From Gammaproteobacteria bacterium (GTDB taxonomy: Bacteria > Pseudomonadota > Gammaproteobacteria > Eutrophobiales > Eutrophobiaceae): a stretch of DNA of 64,000 nucleotides. Below, in pieces: positions 9,872 through 19,531 of the stretch. Position 1 is the stretch's first letter; every line of letters starts with the position of its first letter. The DNA lies in contig JACPSH010000025.1 of NCBI GenBank assembly GCA_016193395.1, forward strand, positions 94,751-158,750. The letters run 5' to 3'. The notes under the pieces were generated by a model, which was not told the origin of the DNA, searched no databases, and saw only the letters and a program-made list of their open reading frames with translations. A program made the translations under genes and the position numbers.

Positions 9872-9953
9872 CGAACCGGGCCGCCGTGCTCCATCGTCAT
9901 CCACGGGGTAAACGCCGGGGATCCGTCGCGACAAGTTGCGCCAACCCTGAATC

Positions 9954-10553
9954 ATGATCCTTTACTCAGATTCCACCGATGCGGTAGATCACAGCGTCAG
10001 GATTGTCCTCGCGGAGAAGGACATCAACGTCGACATCCGATATGTGGACGGCGACGAACGGCCCGAGGAACTGGCCGAACTCAACCCCTACAATTCCGTA
10101 CTGACCCTGATCGATCGTGATCTCGTTCTCTACGACGCGCAGATCATCATGGAGTACCTGGACGAGCGTTTCCCCCACCCGCCGCTGATGCCCGTCGATC
10201 CCGTGGCGCGAGCCAACAACCGCCAGCTTCGCTACCGGGTGATGCGGGATCTCTATCCGCTCATCGAGGAACTTGATGCGGGCCCGGACTCCGCCGCCAC
10301 GGCGGCAAGAAGGAGTCTGCGCGATCACCTGACCGCCATCGCCCCGGCCTTCAGTCAAAACCGGTTTTTCATGTCCGACGAGTATTCACTGGTCGACTGC
10401 TGCATGGGACCGATGCTGTGGCGGCTGGAATATTATGGTGTGAAGCTTCCGAACTCGGCGCGCGTACTGCAGAAATACGGCGAGCGCCTGTTCGAGCGGC
10501 CGGCGTTCCGGGCCAGCCTGTCGGAGCAGGAGAAGGAATTGCACGCCGCCTGA
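9954..10553 (+). CDS. sspA: Stringent starvation protein A (glutathione S-transferase fold)
   Basis: A 199-residue cytosolic protein with an N-terminal thioredoxin-like domain (ILYSDSTDAVDHSVRIVLAEKDI, with no catalytic Cys) and a C-terminal helical GST domain (YSLVDCCMGPMLWRLEYYGV). SspA binds RNA polymerase and adjusts transcription under starvation and acid stress in related bacteria. The segment ELNPYNSVLTLIDRDLVLYDAQIIMEYLDERFPHPPLMP is highly typical. It is followed by sspB, and the two often form one operon behind petABC in gamma- and betaproteobacteria. Confidence 0.95.
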   Translation: MILYSDSTDAVDHSVRIVLAEKDINVDIRYVDGDERPEELAELNPYNSVLTLIDRDLVLYDAQIIMEYLDERFPHPPLMPVDPVARANNRQLRYRVMRDLYPLIEELDAGPDSAATAARRSLRDHLTAIAPAFSQNRFFMSDEYSLVDCCMGPMLWRLEYYGVKLPNSARVLQKYGERLFERPAFRASLSEQEKELHAA

Positions 10554-10580
10554 GCGGTGTTGCGTACAGGGCACTCCGCG

Positions 10581-10976
10581 ATGTCCGGCACAGCAACGAC
10601 GATGACTTCCACCCGGCCCTATCTCCTGCGGGCGCTGAACGAATGGATCCTGGATAACCACCTCACGCCGCACATGCTGGTGGATGCCACCGTGTCCGGA
10701 GCGGTGGTGCCGCAGGAACAGGTAGAAGACGGCAGGATCGTTTTCAATGTCTCGCCGGCCGCGGTTCGCGGACTCGAGATCAGCAATGCGGCCGTGACGT
10801 TCCAGGCACGTTTCGCCGGACGGCCTCTGGGCGTGTGGATTCCGATCCAGGCCGTGCTCGCCATCTATGCGAAGGAAAACGGGAAGGGCATGGCCTTTCA
10901 CGTGGATGAGCCGGCGGACGACGGAGGCGGCCGGCCCACGCCCACCCAGAAACCGGCGCTCAAGATCGTGAAGTAA
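10581..10976 (+). CDS. sspB: ClpXP adaptor protein SspB
   Basis: Delivers ssrA-tagged and other substrates to the ClpXP protease. Substrate-binding domain: RPYLLRALNEWILDNHLTPHMLVDATVSG, then GRIVFNVSPAAVRGLEISNAAVTFQARFAGRPLGVWIPIQAVLAIYAKENGKGM. The C-terminus ends in the short ClpX-binding tail KPALKIVK after a flexible acidic/proline linker. Two in-frame starts are plausible: ATG 10581 has an AGGG about 9 nt upstream and is used here; ATG 10602 (MTSTRPYLL) looks more like homologue N-termini. Confidence 0.93.
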   Translation: MSGTATTMTSTRPYLLRALNEWILDNHLTPHMLVDATVSGAVVPQEQVEDGRIVFNVSPAAVRGLEISNAAVTFQARFAGRPLGVWIPIQAVLAIYAKENGKGMAFHVDEPADDGGGRPTPTQKPALKIVK

Positions 10977-11041
10977 GCGTGCTCCGGTGACGTCCTGAAC
11001 TGGATTGCCGCGCCGGACGAGGGCCCCGGCGGGCCGGGCCT

Positions 11042-11626
11042 TCAATCGGTGTATTCGAACAGTTTGACTACCCTCTGAACCCCGCCCGTCTGCCGAGCGA
11101 TTTCCCCGGCCCGCTCGCCTTCCGCGCGCGACACTACGCCCATCAGGTAAACGACGCCGTTTTCGGTCACGACCTTGACGTGCACACCCTGGACGCTGGA
11201 GTCGGCGAGCAGCTTGGTCTTGACCTTCGAGGTGATCACCGTATCGCTGCTCCTGGACATCATTGCGCTGGGCGCCGCCACGGTGATCTCGTTGTGCACG
11301 TGGCTGACCTTGGTCAGATTGCGCACGATGTCGATGGCGCGGTTGCGCAGCGCCTCGGTGGGCGTTTCGCCCGTGACCAGCACGACTGTATTGAAGCTCG
11401 TGACGTTCAGGTGCGCCTGCGCGTTGAGGTCCTTGTCGGCTGACAGCGCCGAAACCGCTTTCAGCTCGATCGCCTGATCCTCGACCATCGTGCCGGTGGT
11501 GCGCCGGTCGACGACCGCGGAAGTTCCGGCGGCAATGCCGGTGACGGCCACCGCCGCACAACCGCCCAGCTGGAACGCCGCAGTGACCAGAAGCCAGATA
11601 CTGATTATTCGTCGAGACATTGCCAT
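11042..11626 (-). CDS. dolP: DolP-like lipoprotein with two BON domains
   Basis: A 194-residue protein beginning with a lipoprotein signal; lipobox LGGC follows a hydrophobic stretch (IISIWLLVTAAFQLGGC). Two BON domains follow (about residues 45-115 and 125-190), recognisable by repeated V-x-G-x-TP...A-x-x-V-x-x-V motifs (VLVTGETPTEALRNRAIDIVRNL and VYLMGVVSRAEGERAGEIARQ). E. coli DolP (YraP) is an outer-membrane lipoprotein that supports envelope integrity and BAM function. The minus-strand order lpoA-yraN-diaA-dolP is the same as in E. coli, which supports the name. ATG 11620 is an alternative start. Confidence 0.9.
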   Translation of the reverse strand: MAMSRRIISIWLLVTAAFQLGGCAAVAVTGIAAGTSAVVDRRTTGTMVEDQAIELKAVSALSADKDLNAQAHLNVTSFNTVVLVTGETPTEALRNRAIDIVRNLTKVSHVHNEITVAAPSAMMSRSSDTVITSKVKTKLLADSSVQGVHVKVVTENGVVYLMGVVSRAEGERAGEIARQTGGVQRVVKLFEYTD

Positions 11627-12617
<991 letters not shown>

Positions 12618-12621
<4 letters not shown>

Positions 12622-14471
12622 TGCACGGGATCGAGAAGGCGCGGCACGCCGTCCACGAACTGGGCCCACGTCAGCTTCCTCTGGATGACGCCGTCCGCGC
12701 CGAGGGAAAGGTCGCCGGTGAGTCCGCGCATACCCCCGCCGCCCTGTGCCGCGAGCCGGCCGAGTCGCGGGATGAGCAGGAAAGCATCTGCCCCGAGCGC
12801 ATAGAGTCGCTGCGCCGCGGAGGTATCCGCCGACCAGTTGCGGACGACGGCCTGCTCAAGCGTGGACGCCGCGGAGTCGGCCTCCAGCACCCAGGGCATA
12901 TCAGGGAACCTGACGTCATTCATGTCGCTGTCGAACTGCGGGTTGGGATTACCGGTGTAGACGTGCGAGGAGGCGTATACCGCGATCCGGTCGGCGCCGA
13001 AGAAGCGCAGTTGCGGAACGATCTGTCGTGCCGTAACCGGCACGGCGGCCATGAAGATCACGTCCGCATCCTGCCGCAGCCTGCCTCCGCCATGCAGAGG
13101 CCTGCCTATCCTCTGGCGCAGTTGCGCGGTTCGGGCGTCGCTGCTGTCGACGTTGAGCAGTTCGCGGGTATCGGCCGAAAAATCGTTGTTGCCGGTCGGG
13201 TATTCCACCTGCTCCAGAATCGTGCCGCCCAGCGCGCGCCACCGTTCCTGGAACGCCGCGGAAAGCCGCCGGCCCCACTCGTTGCCCGCGGCAATCACCA
13301 GCGCCCTGCTGTGCCCGTCCTCGAATGCGCGCTGGGCCGCGAGTTGGGCCTCGTCTTCGGCGGCGAGTCCAAACTGGAACAGCCCGGGCAGGAGGGGAGG
13401 ATTGCCACCGTCCAGGCGATCCGCCTGGCGCGTCTCAAGGCGGTTCAACGTCAACGTCGCCACGGTCTGCAAATCGGATTGCAGCAGGCTGGCCACCGCC
13501 GGTCTCTCGAGCGGTCCCACCACGAAGTCCGCGCCTGCTTCCACCGCTTTCCGGTACTGATCCAGAATGTTGAGCGAGTTGGCATCGTAAATCGCGACCG
13601 CCGGCCGGAATTCCTGCTGCAAATACCATGCGGCGAGAAAGCCGTCGCGTATGGCCTGCGCCGCGTCGCTGAACTGGCCGCTCAGCGGCAACAGCAGGGC
13701 AAGCTGTTTCGGCACGGCATGGAAGCGCTCGGCGTCGGTGAGCATACGCCCCGTGATGTAGGGAAAGGCGGGGTGCGATGGATGGGCCTCGCCCCAGGAT
13801 GCCAGCGCGCTGCGGAGGTCCTCCGGCTTGCCGGCCAGGCCCCGGTTCATTTCCATCAGCTCGATCCAGCCCTGCATTTCGGGTTCGTTGGCATCGCCGA
13901 ATTTACGCGCGGCATCGGGACCGACCGCGTTCAGACCCGACCAGAGCGAGTCGAGGTTCGATTCGGCGGCATCCGGCGTGGCCGGCAAGCGGCTGAGCGC
14001 GAGGCGTTCCGTAATAGCGCTGCGGACGTCCGCATTCTGTTCGAAAGCCTGCGCGCGGATTGCGTGGCGCAGGATGCGCAGCCAGTCCGGCGCGTCGCGC
14101 TCGATTTCGGCGGTGAACGAGAGGGCCTCGGCGGGACGACGCTGCAGCAATAACAGCCTGGCTTGCAACAGCTCCCGGTAGTTGGAGTCGGTGCGGGTTC
14201 GGGTATGGATCCCGTCCAGCAGGCTTGTGGCGATTTCGGTATCGCCCGCATCGAGATACGACTGTACTGCGCGCAGTTGAAAATGCGACAGGCGGCCCGG
14301 GTGTGTCTCTGCCAGTTGCAGATATTCTTCAGCCGCCGCGCGGTAATCCTTCGCCGCGATCAATTGCTCCGCGTGCTGCTCGGCGGCGCCCTGGACCGCG
14401 GGCCGGATCGCGCCCGGTCCGCATCCCGCGCCGAGCGTTGCGGTGATCAGTACAATGACGGCCTTTCGCAC
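12618..14471 (-). CDS. lpoA: Penicillin-binding protein activator LpoA
   Basis: An outer-membrane lipoprotein of 617 residues that reaches through the periplasm to stimulate PBP1A in E. coli. The signal peptide ends in a lipobox (GAGC at about residues 14-17). The N-terminal half is a TPR-like helical domain (AEQLIAAKDYRAAAEEYLQLAETHPGRLSHFQLRAV). The C-terminal half is a periplasmic-binding-protein-like fold (ALLLPLSGQFSDAAQAIRDGFLAAWYLQ; GADFVVGPLERPAVASLLQ; VIFMAAVPVTARQIVPQLRFFGADRIAVYASSHVYTG). It is divergent from rsmI, with only 66 bp between the two starts. Confidence 0.94.
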
Positions 14472-14537
14472 TGGAGTTCCACGTCAGGAAACGGCAACCT
14501 GCGAGACTTGGGTCAGCCTATCCAAGCGGAGTCGGAA

Positions 14538-15395
14538 GTGTCAATTCGCCCTGGAACGCTGTTTGTGGTCGCCACGCCGATCGGCAATCTCGACGATCTC
14601 GGCACGCGCGCGCGCACGATACTGTCCGGCGTTGCGCTCATTGCCGCAGAGGATACGCGGCACAGCCGCAAACTGCTCGATCATTATGGGATTTCCGTCC
14701 CGCTCTTTGCCTACCACGAGTTCAACGAAGCGGAGGCCGCGCCGCAATTGATGAAACGGCTGCAGGAAGGGCAGGACATTGCATTGATCTCGGATGCGGG
14801 CACGCCGTTGATCAGCGATCCCGGTTACCGGCTCGTCAACCTGGCGATGACTGCAGGGGTGCAGGTGGTGCCGGTTCCGGGCCCCTCGGCGCCGATTTGC
14901 GCCTTGTCGGCCTGCGGCCTGCCCGTCCACCGTTTTGCCTTCGAAGGTTACGCGCCGGAGAAGGCGGAGGCGAGGCGCAAATACCTCGCGGGCCTGGAGA
15001 CAGAATCCCGGACCCTCGTCTTCCTGGAAGCGCCGCACCGCATCGAAAAACTGCTTCTGGATTGCGTCGCGGTGTTCGGGGCGGAGAGACCGGCTACGCT
15101 GACGCGCGAATTGACCAAGAAGTTTGAAACGATCAGACGCGACACCTTGGGCGGGCTGCAACAATGGCTGGCCGGCGCGCCGGAACAGCGCCAAGGCGAA
15201 TTCGTGGTCCTCATCCAGGGCAAGCCGCCCCTTCCTGAACCGGCCGATGCCGAGAGCGAGCGCATACTGCGCGTGCTCATGCAATACCTTTCGGTGAAGG
15301 ATGCCGCGGCGGCGGCGGCCGAACTCACCGGCGGGAGGCGCAACGCGCTGTACGACCTCGCGGTGCGACTCCAACCGGAAACAAAGCCGGACTAG
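14538..15395 (+). CDS. rsmI: 16S rRNA (cytidine-1402 2'-O)-methyltransferase RsmI
   Basis: SAM-dependent methyltransferase of the tetrapyrrole methylase fold that modifies C1402 in the decoding centre. I place the start at GTG 14538 (SIRPGTLFVVATPIGNLDDLG), with a GGAG seven bases upstream, giving the usual 285 residues; the longer upstream frame runs back through lpoA and is not real. Signatures: AEDTRHSRKLLDHYGI, LISDAGTPLISDPGYRLVNLA, and VVPVPGPSAPICALSACGLPVHRFAFEGYAP. It precedes rnpB and mraZ, as in Pseudomonas. Confidence 0.96.
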   Translation: MSIRPGTLFVVATPIGNLDDLGTRARTILSGVALIAAEDTRHSRKLLDHYGISVPLFAYHEFNEAEAAPQLMKRLQEGQDIALISDAGTPLISDPGYRLVNLAMTAGVQVVPVPGPSAPICALSACGLPVHRFAFEGYAPEKAEARRKYLAGLETESRTLVFLEAPHRIEKLLLDCVAVFGAERPATLTRELTKKFETIRRDTLGGLQQWLAGAPEQRQGEFVVLIQGKPPLPEPADAESERILRVLMQYLSVKDAAAAAAELTGGRRNALYDLAVRLQPETKPD

Positions 15396-15449
15396 CGCCC
15401 CGGAGACAGACGCGGTCCCGCCCATCTCCGCCGTGCAGCGAATTTCCGC

Positions 15450-15478
15450 TTGTTACTTTCCACTTTTTACCTTCAACT
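15450..15478 (+). promoter_or_regulatory. Possible rnpB promoter within an AT-rich repeat arm
   Basis: TTGTTA at 15450-15455 and TCAACT at 15473-15478 are 17 bp apart, and the predicted start falls about 7 bp after the second hexamer, right at the first base of the RNase P RNA P1 helix (15486). The -10 match is weak. The same bases (ACTTTCCACTTTTTACCTTC) resemble the right arm of the repeat at 2362-2391. Confidence 0.4.
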
Positions 15479-15485
15479 GATCGCC

Positions 15486-15838
15486 GGGAGTCGGCCGGAC
15501 AATCGCCCCTTCGCCGGGGAGGAAAGTCCGGGCTCCGCAGGGCAGGGTGCCAGGTAACGCCTGGGCGGCGCGAGCCGACGGAAAGTGCCACAGAAAATAC
15601 ACCGCCCAAGGGGACGGGATCCTTCCCGTCTTCCCGGCAAGGGTGAAATGGTGCGGTAAGAGCGCACCGCGCTCCTGGCAACAGGGGTGGCAGGGCAAAC
15701 CCCACCCGGAGCAAGGCCAAATAGGGGAACCATGGTGTGGCCCGCACCGTTCCCGGGTAGGCCGCTAGAGGTGTGCGGCGACGCGCACCCCAGATGAATG
15801 ATTGTCCTCGACAGAACCCGGCTTACAGGCCGACTCCC
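15486..15838 (+). ncRNA. rnpB: RNase P RNA (class A)
   Basis: Catalytic RNA that trims tRNA 5' ends. P1 closes with GGGAGTCGGCC (15486-15496) and GGCCGACTCCC (15828-15838). P2 pairs GGACAATC with GATTGTCC. Conserved core blocks: GGAGGAAAGTCCGGGCTCC, GGGCAGGGTGCCAGGTAACGCCTGG, GGGTGAAATGGTGCGGTAAGAGCGCACCGC, GGAGCAAGGCCAAATAGG, and the 3' block ACAGAACCCGGCTTA. The length of about 353 nt is slightly short because P3 seems reduced to a four-pair hairpin (CCCC-TTCGCC-GGGG). A pyrimidine-rich tail follows P1 and may be the terminator or processing site. Confidence 0.96.
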
Positions 15839-16026
15839 TTCCTTTCTTCAATCTTGCCCCGGCCCCCCGATCTATCCTGCGGTGTCGCTTTAAGTAATCA
15901 CTTCAACCCTGTGAAATTAATAGACTAAAAAATCCACCATCTCCCGTCCAAACGCCAAAACCAGGCTGTCTTACATAAGTCTCTGTTAATTAAGGCAGAT
16001 TCAGCAAAAAAAACCGCAAGTTTTCC

Positions 16027-16056
16027 TTGACACCTCCGATCTCCAGTTCCTATAGT
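16027..16056 (+). promoter_or_regulatory. Sigma70 promoter of the dcw cluster
   Basis: A perfect -35 TTGACA (16027-16032) and a -10 TATAGT (16051-16056) with an 18-bp spacer, in the AT-rich 278 bp between rnpB and mraZ. This is the best sigma70 promoter in the window. It sits just upstream of the MraZ boxes, so transcription of the division and cell-wall genes probably starts near 16063. Confidence 0.8.
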
Positions 16057-16065
16057 TCACTGCTG

Positions 16066-16090
16066 TGGGGAAATGTGGGGGAATGTGGTT
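16066..16090 (+). promoter_or_regulatory. MraZ operator: three TGGGN boxes
   Basis: TGGGG (16066-16070), TGGGG (16076-16080) and a weaker TGGTT (16086-16090), each separated by exactly five bases. In E. coli, MraZ represses its own operon by binding TGGGN repeats with 5-nt spacers just downstream of the promoter. Position and spacing match, so the dcw cluster is probably autoregulated by MraZ here too. Confidence 0.8.
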
Positions 16091-16116
16091 TTCCTTCTTA
16101 AAACAGGGGCTTTCGA

Positions 16117-16575
16117 TTGTTCCGCGGTTTCAGCACAGTCAGCATCGACAACAAGGGGCGGGTGGCCATCCCGAGCCGCTTCCGGGAACGCCTGCGCGGC
16201 CTGGCCGACGGCCGCCTGGTGCAGACACTCAGCCCACTCGACCGCGCGCTCTGGCTCTACCCGCTGCCTGAGTGGGAGAGCATCGAGACGAAACTGGCGG
16301 CGCTGTCCGACTTTGATCGACAAAGCCGCCGCGCGAAACAGATGATGCGCGGGTACGCGACGGATGCGGAACTGGACACGCAGGGACGCATCCTCATTCC
16401 CCAGGTCCTGCGCGAGTACGCATCGCTGAACCGTCAGGCGGTCGTGCTCGGGCAGGGTAACAAATTCGAGATCTGGGACCTGCGAGCGTGGCAGGAACAG
16501 CGCGATGCGTGGCTGGAGCAGGTGGGCAGGGAGGCCGGTGAGCCGTCGGAAATGCTCAAGTCCCTGTCGCTCTGA
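16117..16575 (+). CDS. mraZ: Transcriptional regulator MraZ
   Basis: A 152-residue DNA-binding protein of the AbrB/SpoVT superfamily with two similar halves, that forms a ring and represses the dcw promoter. N-terminal half: FRGFSTVSIDNKGRVAIPSRFRERL; second half: ATDAELDTQGRILIPQVLREYASLNRQAVVLGQGNKFEIWD. The start is TTG 16117, placed by the family N-terminus (MFRG) and an AGGGG seven bases upstream. It lies 60 bp after the last operator box and is followed by rsmH. Confidence 0.95.
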   Translation: MFRGFSTVSIDNKGRVAIPSRFRERLRGLADGRLVQTLSPLDRALWLYPLPEWESIETKLAALSDFDRQSRRAKQMMRGYATDAELDTQGRILIPQVLREYASLNRQAVVLGQGNKFEIWDLRAWQEQRDAWLEQVGREAGEPSEMLKSLSL

Positions 16576-16610
16576 TGCGCCGATGATCGCGCGTCCGGCC
16601 CACTGCAGAT

Positions 16611-17537
16611 TTGAATGAATCCGGACACAGACCGGTATTGCTCGACGCGGTACTGCGCGGGCTTGCGATGCAGCCCGCGGGTACCTATGTGGATTGCACC
16701 TACGGCCGCGGCGGCCACGCCTCGGCCATTCTCGAACGCCTCGGCGATCGCGGCAGGCTGGTGGTGTTCGACCGTGATCCCGAAGCCATCGGCGCCGCGC
16801 GGAAGCGATTTGACGGCGATGCGCGGGTCGGTTGCGTCCATGGCCCGTTCAGCCGCATCGCCGCGGAAGTCCGCGGACTCGGACTGGGATCGGTGCACGG
16901 GATCCTGTTCGATCTTGGTGTTTCGTCTCCCCAACTCGACGACGGCGAACGCGGTTTCAGCTTTCAGCACGACGGCCGACTCGACATGAGGTTCGACCCG
17001 GGAAGCGGCATTGCGGCCGCGGACTGGCTCAAGCGGGCGCCGGAGCGCGAGATTTCGGATGTCCTGAAACGCTTCGGCGAGGAACGCCACGCGCGGCGGA
17101 TCGCGCGCGCGATTGTGCGGACGCGCAGCGAAGCGCCGCTGACCCGGACCCGGCAGCTCAGCGAACTGATTGTCTCGGCCGTGCCGACGCGCGAGCGGCA
17201 CAAGCATCCGGCGACACGCACGTTTCAGGCCATCCGCATCCATATCAACGCCGAACTCGAGGAACTCGAATCGGCATTGCCGGAAGCAATGGACATTCTT
17301 GCGCCGGGTGGCCGCCTTGCAGTCATCAGTTTCCACTCCCTCGAGGATCGCATCGTCAAACGCTTCATGCGCAACGAGGCGCGCGGCGGTGATTATCCCA
17401 GGGGGCTGCCGGGGGCCGGACCGTTGCATCCGCCGCGCCTGAAAATCGTTTCCAAAGCGACGCGGCCGGACGAGGACGAAATCATCTCAAACCCGCGGGC
17501 GCGCAGCGCGGTGCTGCGCGTCGCCGAGAGGATCTAG
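16611..17537 (+). CDS. rsmH: 16S rRNA (cytosine-1402 N4)-methyltransferase RsmH
   Basis: Methylates N4 of C1402, the same nucleotide RsmI methylates on the ribose. 308 residues from TTG 16611 (MNESGHRPVLLDAVL). SAM-binding motifs are YVDCTYGRGGHASAIL and VFDRDPEAIGAA. Further signatures: GILFDLGVSSPQLDDGERGFSFQHDGRLDMRFDP, the catalytic-region HPATRTFQAIRIHINAELEELE, and AVISFHSLEDRIVKRFMR. It is the second gene of the dcw cluster. Confidence 0.96.
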   Translation: MNESGHRPVLLDAVLRGLAMQPAGTYVDCTYGRGGHASAILERLGDRGRLVVFDRDPEAIGAARKRFDGDARVGCVHGPFSRIAAEVRGLGLGSVHGILFDLGVSSPQLDDGERGFSFQHDGRLDMRFDPGSGIAAADWLKRAPEREISDVLKRFGEERHARRIARAIVRTRSEAPLTRTRQLSELIVSAVPTRERHKHPATRTFQAIRIHINAELEELESALPEAMDILAPGGRLAVISFHSLEDRIVKRFMRNEARGGDYPRGLPGAGPLHPPRLKIVSKATRPDEDEIISNPRARSAVLRVAERI

Positions 17538-17539
17538 GC

Positions 17540-17803
17540 GTGCGAATTCCGCTCGGCGCGTTCCTGGCCTGCGCGGTGTTCGCGTCCGCGATCGGCTGCG
17601 TGGTGGCGCAGCACCAGTCGCGCAAGCTGTTTGTCGAGATTCAGGACCTGGAAATGATGCGCGACGATCTGAATGAGGAATGGGGGCGGTTGCAGCTGGA
17701 ACAAAGCACCTGGGGCACCAATGACCGGATCGAGGCGCTGGCGCGCACCCGGATCGGCATGCGCGAGCCCGCGCCGGAGTCCCTCATCCTTCTGGAGCAG
17801 TGA
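17540..17803 (+). CDS. ftsL: Cell division protein FtsL
   Basis: A short bitopic division protein (87 residues, GTG start). One membrane helix (LGAFLACAVFASAIGCVVAQHQ) is followed by a periplasmic coiled-coil stretch (RKLFVEIQDLEMMRDDLNEEWGRLQLEQSTW) that pairs with FtsB and recruits FtsWI. It begins 2 bp after rsmH, and its TGA overlaps the ftsI ATG (TGATG). The name rests on size, topology and position, as the family is poorly conserved. Confidence 0.9.
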   Translation: MRIPLGAFLACAVFASAIGCVVAQHQSRKLFVEIQDLEMMRDDLNEEWGRLQLEQSTWGTNDRIEALARTRIGMREPAPESLILLEQ

Positions 17804-19521
17804 TGGAAAAAGGGCAGACAAAATCCCACGCGGGCCGCCGCGGGTTCCTGACCGGCACGTTTGTCATCGCGAGCGCGCTGCTGCTATGGCGCGCCGCCGA
17901 CCTGCAGATTTTCAGCGCGCCATTGCTTCGCCAGCACGGGGACGCGCGCTCGGTGCGGGATGTAGCCATCGCCGCGCATCGCGGCATGATCGTGGACCGG
18001 AACGGGGAACCTCTCGCCATCAGCACGCCGGTCAGTTCCGTCTGGGTCACGCCGAAGGAGGTGCCGTGGCGGGACGCGCGGCTGGCGCAGCTGGCGCGTG
18101 TCCTGGAGATTGAACCGGCCGCGCTGCGCGGGGCGCAGGAAATGCGACTGCAGCGCGAATTTGTCTATGTCAAGCGTCAGGTCACGCCAGACCAGGCAGA
18201 GATGGTTTCAGCGCTGCGTATTCCCGGCGTCCACCTCGAGCGCGAATACAAGCGTTACTACCCGGCCGGTGAAATAGCTGCGCACGTCATTGGCTTCACC
18301 AACGTTGATGATTCAGGGCAGGAAGGCATGGAACTCGCCTTCGATCACTGGCTTCGCGGCGAGCCAGGCGTGAAGCGTGTGCTGAAAGACCGCATCGGCC
18401 GCACCGTGCAGGACATCGAAAGCATCCGGCCGCCGGCGCCCGGCAAGCTGCTCGAGCTGAGCATCGACCGGCGGCTGCAGTATCTCGCCTACCGGGAACT
18501 GAAGTTGGCGGTGGCCGCCAACGGCGCACGGGGCGGGTCGATGGTCATGCTGGATCCGGCGACCGGCGAAGTGCTCGCCATGGCCGCGCAACCCTCGTTC
18601 AACCCGAACAACCGGAGCGGTTTCAAGAATGAGTTCTACCGTAACCGGCCGGCGACAGACCTGTTCGAGCCGGGCTCCACGCTCAAGCCATTCACGATCG
18701 CGGCGGCGCTCCAGTCCGGCCGGTTCACGCCGGCGACGATCATCGAAACCGGACCGGGCGTCATGGCGGTCAGCAACCATTTCATACGCGACATCCGCGA
18801 TTTCGGGACTATCGATGTCGCAAACGTGATCCGCAAGTCGAGCAACGTCGGGGCGAGCAGGATCGCGCTGTCACTCGGACCGGAGCCGCTCTGGCAAATG
18901 TTCAGGGCCGTCGGATTCGGCCGCGGCACGGGTAGCGGATTCCCCGGCGAGGCCACGGGCCAGGTGCAGGGGTTCAAGCACTGGTCGGAGCTGGAACTGG
19001 CCACGGCCGCTTTTGGCTACGGCATTTCCGTCACGGCACTGCAACTCGCCCAGGCCTACGCAGTGATCGCCAACGAAGGCGTGTTGCGGCCGGTCTCGCT
19101 GCAGAAACAGTCCGGGCGCGTTCCCGGGCAGCCGGTGATGCCGGCGGCAGTCGCCGCGCAGGTCCGCGCCATGCTGGAGACGGTGGTCGAGCCGGACGGC
19201 ACGGGGCATCGGGCCGCGGTCCGGGGATACCGCGTGGCGGGCAAGACCGGCACGGTTCACAAGGCGGTCGCCGGCGGCTATGCGGAAAACCGGTACCTGT
19301 CGCTGTTCGCGGGGTTTGCGCCCGCCAGCGCCCCGCGTCTCGTTCTCGTGGTCATGATCGACGAACCGCAGATGGGTGAGTATTACGGCGGCCTGGTGGC
19401 GGCTCCGGTCTTTGCCAGGATCATGCACAGCGCTTTGCGCATTTTCGCCGTTCCTCCGGACGATCTGCCCGCGCTGGAGGGCAGGGTCGTCGTTGCGGGA
19501 CAGGACGCTTCTACCTTATAG
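17803..19521 (+). CDS. ftsI: Septal peptidoglycan transpeptidase FtsI (PBP3)
   Basis: Class B penicillin-binding protein of 572 residues that cross-links septal peptidoglycan with FtsW. N-terminal membrane anchor (GFLTGTFVIASALLLWRAADLQIF), dimerisation domain (IAAHRGMIVDRNGEPLAISTPVSSVWVTPKE), then the transpeptidase: active-site SxxK in FEPGSTLKPFTIAAAL, SxN in RKSSNVGASRIA, and KTG in VAGKTGTVHKA. The start ATG 17803 overlaps the ftsL stop. murE follows 10 bp after the stop. Confidence 0.97.
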   Translation: MEKGQTKSHAGRRGFLTGTFVIASALLLWRAADLQIFSAPLLRQHGDARSVRDVAIAAHRGMIVDRNGEPLAISTPVSSVWVTPKEVPWRDARLAQLARVLEIEPAALRGAQEMRLQREFVYVKRQVTPDQAEMVSALRIPGVHLEREYKRYYPAGEIAAHVIGFTNVDDSGQEGMELAFDHWLRGEPGVKRVLKDRIGRTVQDIESIRPPAPGKLLELSIDRRLQYLAYRELKLAVAANGARGGSMVMLDPATGEVLAMAAQPSFNPNNRSGFKNEFYRNRPATDLFEPGSTLKPFTIAAALQSGRFTPATIIETGPGVMAVSNHFIRDIRDFGTIDVANVIRKSSNVGASRIALSLGPEPLWQMFRAVGFGRGTGSGFPGEATGQVQGFKHWSELELATAAFGYGISVTALQLAQAYAVIANEGVLRPVSLQKQSGRVPGQPVMPAAVAAQVRAMLETVVEPDGTGHRAAVRGYRVAGKTGTVHKAVAGGYAENRYLSLFAGFAPASAPRLVLVVMIDEPQMGEYYGGLVAAPVFARIMHSALRIFAVPPDDLPALEGRVVVAGQDASTL

Positions 19522-19531
19522 CCCGATAGCC

